Positions 6,477 to 13,399 of a stretch of DNA of 13,404 nucleotides are shown in pieces. Origin of the DNA: DATKYK01 sp034430255 (GTDB taxonomy: Bacteria; Chloroflexota; Dehalococcoidia; E44-bin15). Every line of letters starts with the position of its first letter. The first letter of the stretch is position 1. The notes below the pieces were generated by a model. It was not told where the DNA came from, did not search any database, and saw only the letters and a program-made list of their open reading frames with translations. The translations under genes were made by a program, and so were the position numbers. The stretch spans positions 1 through 13,404 of the forward strand of contig DAOUEU010000063.1 in assembly GCA_034430255.1 (NCBI GenBank). The letters run 5' to 3'.

Positions 6477-7916
6477 TCAGCCCTTGACCACGCCCATTGG
6501 TCTTGATCTGGCTACCTTGCGCGAGATGCCGGCGCGGTGAGCCACCTCTACCACCTGGGCGACATCCTTATATGCCGCCGATGCCTCCTCAGCCAGCGAC
6601 GACATGCTCCCCGCCTTGACGGTTATCCCCTGGTCGGCAAGACCCCTGGCCACATCGACGCCGCGCAGGCTTCGCTTGGCAGCAGAGCGGCTCTGCACCC
6701 GTCCCGCCCCGTGGCAGGTGGAACCAAAGGTCTCCGCCATCGCCCTCTGGGTGCCTACCAGAACGTAGGAATAACGGCCCATATCGCCGGGGATAAGCAC
6801 CGGCTGCCCGATATAGGCATAGATGTCGGGTACCTCCGGTTGACCAGCAGGGAAGGCTCTGGTAGCCCCCTTTCGGTGAATACAGAGGGCGAGCCGCTTA
6901 CCCTCTACCTCGTACTCCTCCATCTTGGCTATGTTGTGGGTGACATCATATATCATCTCCAGGCCCAGCTCGCTGGTGCTCCTGCTAAACACCTGCATGA
7001 AGGACTCCCTGGCCCAGTGTGTGATGCACTGGCGGTTGGCCCAGGCATAGTTGGCGGCACAGGCCATAGCAGCAAAGTATGCCTGTCCCTCGGGGGATCT
7101 CACCGGGGCGCAGGCTAGCTGGCGGTCAGGGATATTGATCCCGTACTTCGCTACCGCCGTTCCCATGGTCGCTAAATGGTCGGTGCAAACCTGATGACCA
7201 AAGCCCCGCGATCCGGTATGTATAAGGAGCAGCACCTGGCCCACCCGCTCAATCCCCATGACCGAGGCAACCTCGGGCTCGTAGAGTTCATCCACCACCC
7301 CCACCTCGATGAAGTGGTTCCCCGCACCCAGCGTTCCCAGTTGAGGGGCGCCACGCTGCTTTGCCTTGGCGCTCACCTGCTCGGGGTCGGCACCCTCCAT
7401 AGCTCCCTGCTCCTCGGTGACCTCCAGGTCCCTCGCCTCCCCATACCCCCGCTCCACCGCCCACCTGGCACCCTTTAGAAGCACACTTTCCATCTCCCGC
7501 TCTTTCAGTTTCAGCTTGCCCTGGGAGCCCACACCCGAGGGCACATTACGATAAAGTGCGCCCACCAGCTCCCCGATCCGGGGTCTAACCTCCTCCTCGG
7601 TTAGATTGGTACGCAGCAGCCTAACCCCGCAATTTATATCAAAGCCAACCCCTCCCGGCGAGATCACCCCATCCGATACCCTGGTAGCGGCAACACCACC
7701 GATGGGGAAGCCGTAGCCCCAGTGTATATCGGGCATAGCCAGTGAGCGGTAGACGATCCCGGGGAGGAAGGCCACATTGGCTACCTGCTCCAGTGCCTGC
7801 TCCTCCTTTATATGGGACAGCATGCCCTCATCGGTATAGATGAGTCCGGGCACCCTCATCCCCGCCTTATAGCTCTGCGGGATCTCCCATCTATAATCGT
7901 CGATCCTGTTTAACAC
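6477..7916 (-). CDS. rtcB: RNA-splicing ligase RtcB
   Basis: A GTP- and Mn2+-dependent ligase that joins RNA 2',3'-cyclic phosphate or 3'-phosphate ends to 5'-OH ends; in bacteria it serves RNA repair. All hallmark blocks are present (numbered from the GTG at 7916, 479 residues): GGVGFDINCGVR with metal ligands D93 and C96, GNHFIE (199-204), HTGSRGFGH (233-241), HNIAKMEE (327-334), HRKGATRAFP (347-356), PGDMG, and CHGAGR, in which H402 is the residue that takes the GMP (H404 in the Pyrococcus enzyme). The GTG at 7916 is chosen because GAGGGG lies 5 bases upstream and it starts VLNRIDDYRWEIP, the usual family start. The frame is open to another GTG at 7955, which would add 13 unconserved residues. 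It follows the archease gene closely, a common and functional pairing. No sign of damage. Confidence 0.95.
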   Translation of the reverse strand: MLNRIDDYRWEIPQSYKAGMRVPGLIYTDEGMLSHIKEEQALEQVANVAFLPGIVYRSLAMPDIHWGYGFPIGGVAATRVSDGVISPGGVGFDINCGVRLLRTNLTEEEVRPRIGELVGALYRNVPSGVGSQGKLKLKEREMESVLLKGARWAVERGYGEARDLEVTEEQGAMEGADPEQVSAKAKQRGAPQLGTLGAGNHFIEVGVVDELYEPEVASVMGIERVGQVLLLIHTGSRGFGHQVCTDHLATMGTAVAKYGINIPDRQLACAPVRSPEGQAYFAAMACAANYAWANRQCITHWARESFMQVFSRSTSELGLEMIYDVTHNIAKMEEYEVEGKRLALCIHRKGATRAFPAGQPEVPDIYAYIGQPVLIPGDMGRYSYVLVGTQRAMAETFGSTCHGAGRVQSRSAAKRSLRGVDVARGLADQGITVKAGSMSSLAEEASAAYKDVAQVVEVAHRAGISRKVARSRPMGVVKG

Positions 7917-7958
7917 CCATACCCCTCTTTCGCTCTCCCCCCGACACCCCAACACACC

Positions 7959-8381
7959 CTAGATATCAAAGAGCACCTGAACCCTGAAGCCCTTTTCACT
8001 ATCCCCCTCAACCCTGAGCATGTGATAGGTGGCTGCCTTGACCCCTACTTTTATCCGGTGACGCTTGGGGTCGATCCTTTCCCCATAGCACATTGCCCTG
8101 AGCCTCGTCTCAACCAGTCCGCTGATTTCAAACCTCTTGAAGAGCACACTCTCCACCTCAAAGAGGTAGATCAGCTCGTTGAGCCAGGCCACCAGGAGCT
8201 CCGATCGGTCCTCAGCGGTTACCTCAACCTGGTGGCAGCTATCATCGCCCACCCCATCGAGGTCGACCATCAGGCTAAAGAGGCCATAGGCTGCATTGGC
8301 AAAGGCCTCCTTCAGGTCTGCCCCATAGGCGGCGATGCCGACATCAGCCGTATGGTCGATAACCTCGAACCTTCTTCCCAT
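7959..8381 (-). CDS. Archease, RtcB activator
   Basis: A 140-residue protein with the archease signature near the N-terminus: FEVIDHTADVGIAAYG, then EAFANAAYGLFSLMVD. The C-terminal block KAATYHMLRVE and a final Asp-Ile complete the family's conserved acidic and histidine positions that bind a metal. Archease helps RtcB through its guanylylation step and broadens its nucleotide use; its gene often sits beside rtcB, here 40 bases upstream on the same strand. The ATG at 8381 is preferred: it gives the usual length and begins GRRFEVIDHTAD. The frame is open to 8426, which would add 15 residues (MNCGSPFGIMGTLY...) without family support. An extended -10 sequence lies between the two possible starts, also favouring 8381. 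Confidence 0.92.
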   Translation of the reverse strand: MGRRFEVIDHTADVGIAAYGADLKEAFANAAYGLFSLMVDLDGVGDDSCHQVEVTAEDRSELLVAWLNELIYLFEVESVLFKRFEISGLVETRLRAMCYGERIDPKRHRIKVGVKAATYHMLRVEGDSEKGFRVQVLFDI

Positions 8382-8394
8382 ATATAACGTCCCC

Positions 8395-8403
8395 ATTATA
8401 CCA
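8395..8403 (-). promoter_or_regulatory. Extended -10 promoter element for archease-rtcB
   Basis: On the minus strand TGG followed by TATAAT forms a perfect extended -10 (TGnTATAAT). No good TTGACA lies 17 bases further upstream, which extended -10 promoters tolerate. Transcription would start about 7 bases on, leaving a leader of only about 8 bases before the ATG at 8381, so the archease message could be nearly leaderless. Unproven. Confidence 0.4.
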
Positions 8404-8426
8404 AAAGGGCTCCCACAGTTCATCAC

Positions 8427-8742
8427 GTCATTTCTATGAAAATGAAGCCCTTAAATCCCTTGACGAAACCTACGCCCATGTCATTGTCGCGCAGGCGGCA
8501 ATCCAGACCAACAATAATCCATGAAATCCTTCGGGTCCTCCGCCGGGTTTACCCTGATGCGCCCAAGGTCTGAACAGAGCGAAGAGGAGATTCTTTCCCC
8601 GAGGCCGGAAGGTCGGCCCACGCTTCGGACTAAATCGCCCAATGAATCGGACGCTCGCAAAGCGTAGGGGTCAGAATGGCAGACGGCGAATGGCTCCGAG
8701 TGGCAAGAAAGGTAAGCCGAACTACTAAGTGAGGGAATTATA
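8427..8742. other. Intergenic region without a gene, with small hairpins and possible worn-out repeats
   Basis: About 315 bases between divergent archease and PhoU-like genes. No open frame of note, no tRNA-like T-loop, no phage or transposase trace. Small stems are visible: GGCCG / CGGCC (8603-8607, 8614-8618) and ACGCT / AGCGT (8651-8655, 8661-8665). The stretch TGTCATTGTCGCGCAGGCGGCAATCC (8479 onward) resembles, in a degraded form, a TGTCATTGCGAG...GCAATC dispersed repeat that I recall from bacterial draft genomes. Most likely decayed repeat material. Confidence 0.4.
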
Positions 8743-8771
8743 TTGACAACTCATCCCCTTTCTGCAATGAT
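8743..8771 (+). promoter_or_regulatory. Possible promoter for the PhoU-like/PiT operon
   Basis: A perfect TTGACA at 8743-8748 is followed, after 17 bases, by AATGAT (8766-8771), four of six matches to TATAAT. The start of transcription would fall at about 8778, at the ribosome site AGGAGG, so the leader would be very short. This makes the exact -10 uncertain. Confidence 0.4.
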
Positions 8772-8777
8772 ATGCTG

Positions 8778-8783
8778 AGGAGG
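8778..8783 (+). promoter_or_regulatory. Strong ribosome site deciding a CTG start
   Basis: AGGAGG is a perfect Shine-Dalgarno sequence 7 bases before CTG at 8791. There is no other ribosome-like site near the GTG at 8860, so it supports initiation at the non-standard CTG codon. Confidence 0.6.
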
Positions 8784-8790
8784 TGTCAAG

Positions 8791-9417
8791 CTGAGATTCC
8801 CTTTTATCCCCAGAGAGGAGAAGTTCTTTGATCTCCTTGAAGAAAGCGCTCGCAATGCAGTGAAGGGAGCAAGCCTCCTTGCTGAACTTATCAACAATTG
8901 GGAGAATGTAGAATCAAAGGTTCGGCATATCACAGATCTAGAGCACCGGGGGGATGAGATCACCCACCGCATCATCGCGCAACTGCACGCCACATTTGTT
9001 ACACCCATCGACCGAGAGGACATCTCACAGCTTGCCCATTGCATGGACGACGTGATGGACCTTATCGAGGGGGCTGCAGTGGACATGCTTATCTACGAGG
9101 TGAAGCGACCCACGGAGAAAGCACAGGAGCTGGCGGATATACTGGTCAGGACAACCTCAGAGGTCGTAGCGGCAATACCAATGCTGCGACGCCGTAATCA
9201 GCTACACAAGATGCCGGAGCACTGCATAGAGATAAATCGGCTGGAGAATGAGGCCGATACGGTGGTGCGCTCCGCCCTGGCGGGGCTTTTTCATGACCAG
9301 GTTGACCTTGCCGATGTAATAAAGTGGCGGGAGATCTACGACCACATGGAGACCGCTACCGACCGCTGTGAGGATATCGCCAATGTCCTCGAAGGGGTTA
9401 TGATTAAGCGTGCCTGA
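8791..9417 (+). CDS. PhoU-like (DUF47/TIGR00153) phosphate transport regulator
   Basis: A cytoplasmic, all-helical protein of the DUF47 PhoU-like family, which is nearly always paired with a PiT phosphate transporter and is thought to control it. The sequence starts RFPFIPREEKFFDLLEESA, the standard beginning of the family, and has the metal-binding-type ExxxD/ExxxxD pattern in LEHRGDEITHRI and again in NRLENEADTVVR. The charged helix FVTPIDREDISQLAHCMDDV is also typical. No ATG, GTG or TTG lies in frame before the conserved N-terminus. The only fitting start is CTG at 8791, 7 bases after a perfect AGGAGG (8778-8783), giving 208 residues, the normal length. Starting at the internal GTG at 8860 would cut off 23 conserved residues. 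The PiT gene follows directly. Confidence 0.87.
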   Translation: MRFPFIPREEKFFDLLEESARNAVKGASLLAELINNWENVESKVRHITDLEHRGDEITHRIIAQLHATFVTPIDREDISQLAHCMDDVMDLIEGAAVDMLIYEVKRPTEKAQELADILVRTTSEVVAAIPMLRRRNQLHKMPEHCIEINRLENEADTVVRSALAGLFHDQVDLADVIKWREIYDHMETATDRCEDIANVLEGVMIKRA

Positions 9418-9425
9418 GTTATAAC

Positions 9426-10391
9426 TTGTTCATCCTTGTAATTATTCTCGCCGTCGGATTCGCCCTTGTAAACGGCTTTAACGACGCCGCTAATGCCATC
9501 GCCACCGTTATTGGTACCCGCGTTCTCTCCCCCCTTCGTGCCATTATCATGTCGGCTATCCTGAACTTTGCCGGCGCCGCCACCGGCCTCGCTGTAGCGA
9601 AGTTCATTGGCACAAAGATCATCGACCCAGAGATTTTCATACAAGGCTACGATATCGTAATTGCTGCCCTAGCTGCGGTAATTATCTGGGGAATTATTGC
9701 CACCCGTTTGGGCCTTCCGGTAAGCATAAGCCACTCCTTCATTGCCGGGCTTATTGGTTCCGGGGTCGCTATAGGGGGATTCGATGCCATTATCTGGAGC
9801 GGTCCTTACAAGGTGCTCTCCTCGGTAGCTATCGCCCCGGCAATGGGCTTCGCCGGGGGGCTAACGGTGATGGTCGCCCTAATGTGGCTACTACGCCGCA
9901 AGGCACCTCTCCGGGTAGAAGGTATATTCAGCAGACTACAGATCCTCTCTGCTGCCTTCATGGCTTATGCCCACGGCAAGAACGATGGACAGATGCCCAT
10001 CGGTATTATCGCCATGGCACTGGTTATCCACACCGGAAGCGAGTTTCATGTCCCCTTCTGGGTGATCGCACTCTCCGCCGGCTCAATCTCCCTGGGCACT
10101 CTCTTCGGCGGCTGGCGCGTCATCAGGACAGTTGGAGTCCGTATCACCGCACTCAGGCCGGTTCAGGGCTTTGCCGCGGAAAGCTCAGCGGCCGCGGTGG
10201 TCGAGGTCGCCTCCGTATTCGGAATACCGGTAAGCACCACCCACTGCATCAGCTCATCGATCATGGGGGTGGGCGCTACCAAACGTCTCTCCGCGGTGCG
10301 CTGGGGTGTTGCCGGGAATATATTCCTGGCCTGGATCCTGACCTTCCCCATATGTGGCATCATCGGCTGGCTGCTGGGCTCGATACTATAG
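9426..10391 (+). CDS. pit: PiT-family inorganic phosphate transporter
   Basis: A 321-residue membrane protein with about ten hydrophobic segments that imports phosphate (as metal-phosphate or with a cation). The two halves carry the duplicated PiT signatures: GFNDAANAIAT (17-27) in the first and AYAHGKNDGQMPIGI (181-194) in the second. GLPVSISHSF (96-105) and GIPVSTTHCISSSIMG near residue 273 are the paired PVS-S/T-H loops. Length is that of short bacterial PiT proteins; nothing is missing. The start is uncertain. TTG at 9426 has no ribosome site; CTG at 9414 (SYNLFILVII) overlaps the stop of the PhoU-like gene and would fit coupled translation. The pair is a common phosphate uptake unit. No sodium- or proton-specific residues can be told apart here. 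Confidence 0.92.
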   Translation: MFILVIILAVGFALVNGFNDAANAIATVIGTRVLSPLRAIIMSAILNFAGAATGLAVAKFIGTKIIDPEIFIQGYDIVIAALAAVIIWGIIATRLGLPVSISHSFIAGLIGSGVAIGGFDAIIWSGPYKVLSSVAIAPAMGFAGGLTVMVALMWLLRRKAPLRVEGIFSRLQILSAAFMAYAHGKNDGQMPIGIIAMALVIHTGSEFHVPFWVIALSAGSISLGTLFGGWRVIRTVGVRITALRPVQGFAAESSAAAVVEVASVFGIPVSTTHCISSSIMGVGATKRLSAVRWGVAGNIFLAWILTFPICGIIGWLLGSIL

Positions 10392-10420
10392 ACATTAGGC
10401 TCGTCCATTAGATGTGATGC

Positions 10421-10449
10421 TTGCCCAAAAGCTCACTATATGTTATAAA
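10421..10449 (+). promoter_or_regulatory. Likely promoter for the CoA-transferase pair
   Basis: TTGCCC (10421-10426) and TATAAA (10444-10449) are 17 bases apart. The -10 is strong and the -35 matches at four of six positions. The start would lie near 10456, giving a leader of about 70 bases to the expected CoA-transferase start at 10528. This leader holds a small open frame (10466-10531). Confidence 0.45.
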
Positions 10450-10465
10450 TATGAAGCAGAGAGAT

Positions 10466-10531
10466 ATGGTCACCACAATCACCCCTGGATGGTGGCCTGA
10501 GGATGTTCTATCAAGCGGAAAGAGCAAGTAA
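10466..10531 (+). other. Possible leader peptide ORF overlapping the first CoA-transferase
   Basis: ATG at 10466 (or 10451) opens MVTTITPGWWPEDVLSSGK and ends with TAA at 10529-10531, overlapping the expected transferase start at 10528 by four bases (GTAA). AGAGAG precedes the ATG. It could be a leader peptide that couples translation, the tail of a lost upstream gene, or chance. I recognise no family. Confidence 0.25.
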
Positions 10532-11733
10532 GCAATACGGCCCTCTACGGGGTAAAGGTCCTGGAGTATGCACAGCTTGCCGCCGGCCCCTACTGCACCA
10601 AGCTCCTTGCCGACTTGGGAGCCGAGGTAATAAAAATCGAGCCTCCCCGGGTAGGTGATAAGGCCAGGAGGCGGGAACCCTTCCTCCAGGATGTCCCTCA
10701 CCCCGAGCGGAGCGGTTTCTTCTTCTACCTCAACACCAACAAGCTGGGGATTACCCTTAACCTCAACACCACCACGGGGCGAAAAATATTCCTGGAGCTG
10801 GTAAAAGAGAGCGATGTCCTGGTGGAGGATAACCCTCCCCTGGCGATGAAAGAGCTGGGTCTGGACTATGAGAGCCTGGCCGGGATAAACCCCCACCTGA
10901 TTATGACCTCCATCACTCCCTTCGGGCAGTACGGCCCCTACCGAGATTACAAGTCTTATCATCTCAACGACTATCACGGCAGCGGGATAGCCAAAATCCT
11001 GGCCTCCATACTGCCCGATGAGACCCCCAGACCCACCAAGGGGCCCGGATTCCTCGGTGACTACGACTGCGGACTCAACGCCGCTACCGCTATCATGGGG
11101 GCCCTATACAGCCGCCTATTCACCGGCAGGGGGCAGCAGATCGACATCTCCAAGCAGGAATCGCTTATGGCCACGGAGAGGATAGAGATAGATATGTTCG
11201 GAAATAACGAGAGGGGGAGCACCGTCTGGATGCAATATATGGTAGGAGGGCTGCAGCGCTGCAAGGACGGCTACGTGATGATCACCCTCGGCGGGAAGCA
11301 CCACTGGGAGGGCCTCATCAAGCTCCTGGGCAACCCGGATTGGGCACAGGATGAGAAATATAGAGAGGAGATAAATACCTATATTTATGCCCAGGAGATA
11401 AACCAGCATATTGCAGAATGGATGATTAATCAAACCAAGGAGGAGGTCTATCACCGCGCCCAGGCCTTGAACTGCCCCATCGGCATGGTAACCACAGTGG
11501 AGGACCTGGTCAACTCGGAGCAGCTCCAATCGCGGGAGTTCTTTACCGAGGTGGAGCACCCCGAGATGGGCAAGTTCAAGTGCCCTACAGCACCCTATCG
11601 CTTCTCCAGGACACCGCTGCGATTTGATCGCCCCGCTCCTTTACTCGGCGAGCATAACGAAGAAGTACTGGTTAAGCGGTTAGGTTATACCAGGGAGAAG
11701 CTGGCACAGATGAGAGGGGCCGGGATCATCTAA
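10528..11733 (+). CDS. Family III CoA-transferase (CaiB/BaiF/formyl-CoA transferase type), first copy
   Basis: A cytoplasmic enzyme that moves CoA between carboxylic acids through enzyme-bound aspartyl intermediates. The N-terminal block VKVLEYAQLAAGPYCTKLLA followed by DLGAEVIKIEPP is the standard CaiB opening. FLGDYDCGLNAA carries the catalytic aspartate (D178 counting from 10528), and TGRGQQIDIS follows at the usual distance. The usual ENFRPG is changed to EDNPPL. The C-terminal half (PIGMVTTVEDL, LLGEHNEEVL) is complete. The conserved N-terminus lies upstream of the first standard start in this frame (TTG at 10615), which would delete about 29 residues. The best-placed initiation point is GTA at 10528, giving 401 residues, like the 404 of the second copy. 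GTA is not a normal start codon, so start loss or an unusual start must be considered. The second copy begins 20 bases after the stop, so the two are surely co-transcribed. Substrate unknown. Confidence 0.88.
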   Translation, partial: VSNTALYGVKVLEYAQLAAGPYCTKLLADLGAEVIKIEPPRVGDKARRREPFLQDVPHPERSGFFFYLNTNKLGITLNLNTTTGRKIFLELVKESDVLVEDNPPLAMKELGLDYESLAGINPHLIMTSITPFGQYGPYRDYKSYHLNDYHGSGIAKILASILPDETPRPTKGPGFLGDYDCGLNAATAIMGALYSRLFTGRGQQIDISKQESLMATERIEIDMFGNNERGSTVWMQYMVGGLQRCKDGYVMITLGGKHHWEGLIKLLGNPDWAQDEKYREEINTYIYAQEINQHIAEWMINQTKEEVYHRAQALNCPIGMVTTVEDLVNSEQLQSREFFTEVEHPEMGKFKCPTAPYRFSRTPLRFDRPAPLLGEHNEEVLVKRLGYTREKLAQMRGAGII

Positions 11734-11753
11734 ACAGGAGGGCTATAGATAGA

Positions 11754-12968
11754 ATGTCGCGCCTACCCCTGGAGGGGATAAGGATCGCCGATTTCAGTTG
11801 GGCCTGGGCCGGGCCCTATGCCACCATGCTCCTCGCCTTTATGGGAGCCGAGGTGATCAAGGTCGAGACCAGCAAGCGCCCCGACCACACCAGGTTGCGC
11901 GCCCTGGCGACTGGTCCCAGCGCGAAAGACCCCGACTGGTCCCCCATTTTCAACGACCTCAACCTCAACAAGATGGCCATCACCCTCGACCTTTCCCATC
12001 CCAGGGCAGTGGGGCTGGCAAAGAGGCTAGTGGGAATAAGCGATGTGGTGGCGGAGAATTTCCGCCCCGGGGTAATGGACCGGCTGGGGCTGGGGTACGA
12101 GGCGCTCAAGGAAGTGAAGCCCGATATTGTCATGCTCTCATCATCATCGCATGGCGCTGCCGGGCCGGATAGTAAATATGCCGGCTACGCCCCTATCTTC
12201 GCCACCCACGGTGGCCTCGCCTACCTCACCGGCTACCCCGATGCCCGCCCTGTCCCGCTTATGGGCTCCAGCGATCTGAGAAGCGCCGCCACCAGTGCCT
12301 TTGCCATCCTCATCGCCCTGTTTCACCGTGCCCGTAGCGGTGAGGGGCAGCATATCGACCTGTCCTCTGTGGAGACCATCTCTGTGCTCATCGGCGATGC
12401 CCTCCTCGACTACATCCTTAATAAGCGGATCCCCATCCGCCAGGGGAACCGCGATGAAATTATGGCGCCCCACAACTGCTATCCGTGCCGGGGTAAGGAC
12501 AAATGGGTCTCCATCGCCATAGCCACAGAGGAGGAGTGGCAATCATTTTGCCATGCCTTGGGAAACCCCCCTTGGACCAGCGATGGAAAATTCAGCGATA
12601 CCTACCGCCGGTGGCAGAACCAAGAGGAGTTGGACCGGCTCATCGGGGAGTGGACGATAAACTATACCCACCATGAGGTAGCCCAAAGGCTGCAGCAGGC
12701 GGGGGTCGCCGCGATCCCATCCTTCGACGGCACGGAGCTATTCCAGAACCCCCACCTCAAAGAGCGCGGGCTTGCCACCGAGGTAACTCACCCCATAATC
12801 GGAAATCGCGTGGTGCTTAACCCGCCGTGGAAATTCTCAGAGACGCCGGCCCAGATTTCACAGCGTGGCCCGCTACTGGGGGAGCACAACGAATATATCT
12901 TCGGTGACCTGCTGGGGGTACCTGAAGAGGAGATTATCCAAATGGATGAAGAGGGGGTTTTCTACTAG
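11754..12968 (+). CDS. Family III CoA-transferase (CaiB/BaiF type), second copy
   Basis: A 404-residue protein of the same family as its upstream neighbour but clearly diverged from it. It opens LEGIRIADFSWAWAGPYATM, continues GAEVIKVE (31-38), and has NLNKMAITLDL and ENFRPGVMDRLGLGYEAL. The catalytic aspartate aligns with D174 in MGSSDLRSAA when counted back from SGEGQHIDLS, the same distance as in the first copy. The end (GPLLGEHNEYIFGDLLG) is complete. ATG at 11754 has AGGAGG at 11735-11740, rather far (about 13 bases) but acceptable. Tandem unlike CaiB genes can code for a heteromeric CoA-transferase, such as BbsEF for benzylsuccinate. Whether that holds here is inference; the other option is two separate enzymes. 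Its TAG stop is shared with the stop of moaE on the other strand. Confidence 0.92.
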   Translation: MSRLPLEGIRIADFSWAWAGPYATMLLAFMGAEVIKVETSKRPDHTRLRALATGPSAKDPDWSPIFNDLNLNKMAITLDLSHPRAVGLAKRLVGISDVVAENFRPGVMDRLGLGYEALKEVKPDIVMLSSSSHGAAGPDSKYAGYAPIFATHGGLAYLTGYPDARPVPLMGSSDLRSAATSAFAILIALFHRARSGEGQHIDLSSVETISVLIGDALLDYILNKRIPIRQGNRDEIMAPHNCYPCRGKDKWVSIAIATEEEWQSFCHALGNPPWTSDGKFSDTYRRWQNQEELDRLIGEWTINYTHHEVAQRLQQAGVAAIPSFDGTELFQNPHLKERGLATEVTHPIIGNRVVLNPPWKFSETPAQISQRGPLLGEHNEYIFGDLLGVPEEEIIQMDEEGVFY

Positions 12969-13399
12969 AGAACCTCTCTTATCAAGATGTCCTCTTTAGC
13001 GCGATCCACGGCATACTGACAGGCCTCGAAGGCCTCCCTGCGATGAGAGGCAGCAACAGCAACAACCATGATGACATCCCCCACCTCTACCCGACCCACC
13101 CGGTGACAGATTGCCACATTCTCAAGCTGCCAGTTAGCGCGGATCTCATCATCGATCTTTCGAAGCTGTTGCTCCGCCCTTTGCTTATCACTCTCACATT
13201 CGGCGAAGCGAACCTGCTTGCCGCTTGCGGAGTCCCGGCGCAACGAACCGATAAAGCTTACCGTCGCCCCGGTACTGGAATCACCTCTCACCCTATCTAT
13301 GATAGTATCAGGGACGATGGGGTCCGGTGTTACCTCAACCACGCTTCTTTGCACCCTTCGCCGCTCTGGCGTTAGGTTCCCTGTTAACGCCCTCCTCAT
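12965..13399 (-). CDS. moaE: Molybdopterin synthase catalytic subunit MoaE, with shortened C-terminus
   Basis: MoaE works with the thiocarboxylated MoaD to turn precursor Z (cPMP) into molybdopterin. Family features are GATVSFIGSLRRDSASG (44-60), LENVAICHRVGRVEVGD (92-108) and SHRREAFEACQYAVDRAK (118-135), which includes the first expected catalytic lysine (K135). The protein then ends in EDILIREVL. The usual PIWKKE-type ending, with the second catalytic lysine (K126 in E. coli), is missing or replaced by Ile-Arg-Glu. Its TAG stop and the stop of the convergent CoA-transferase share a CTAG. The ATG at 13399 overlaps an upstream TGA (TGATG) that follows a GGC glycine codon at the window edge. 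MoaD ends in Gly-Gly, so the upstream gene might be moaD, but two codons are not proof. The first ~20 residues are unusual, and a later GTG start (13354 or 13342) is possible. Confidence 0.88.
   Translation of the reverse strand: MRRALTGNLTPERRRVQRSVVEVTPDPIVPDTIIDRVRGDSSTGATVSFIGSLRRDSASGKQVRFAECESDKQRAEQQLRKIDDEIRANWQLENVAICHRVGRVEVGDVIMVVAVAASHRREAFEACQYAVDRAKEDILIREVL

Noticed and set aside
8440..8740. tRNA or structured RNA gene
   Set aside because: No GGTTCGAATCC-type T-loop and no acceptor stem; only short 5-bp stems.
8751..9086. 111-codon minus-strand frame opposite the PhoU-like gene
   Set aside because: Ser/Arg-rich shadow; the plus strand codes a clear family member.
11116..11559. 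147-codon minus-strand frame opposite the first CoA-transferase
   Set aside because: Shadow of the coding strand, no domain likeness, and the plus-strand protein is fully conserved here.
13043..13375. 110-codon plus-strand frame opposite moaE
   Set aside because: Low-complexity shadow; MoaE motifs are unambiguous on the minus strand.
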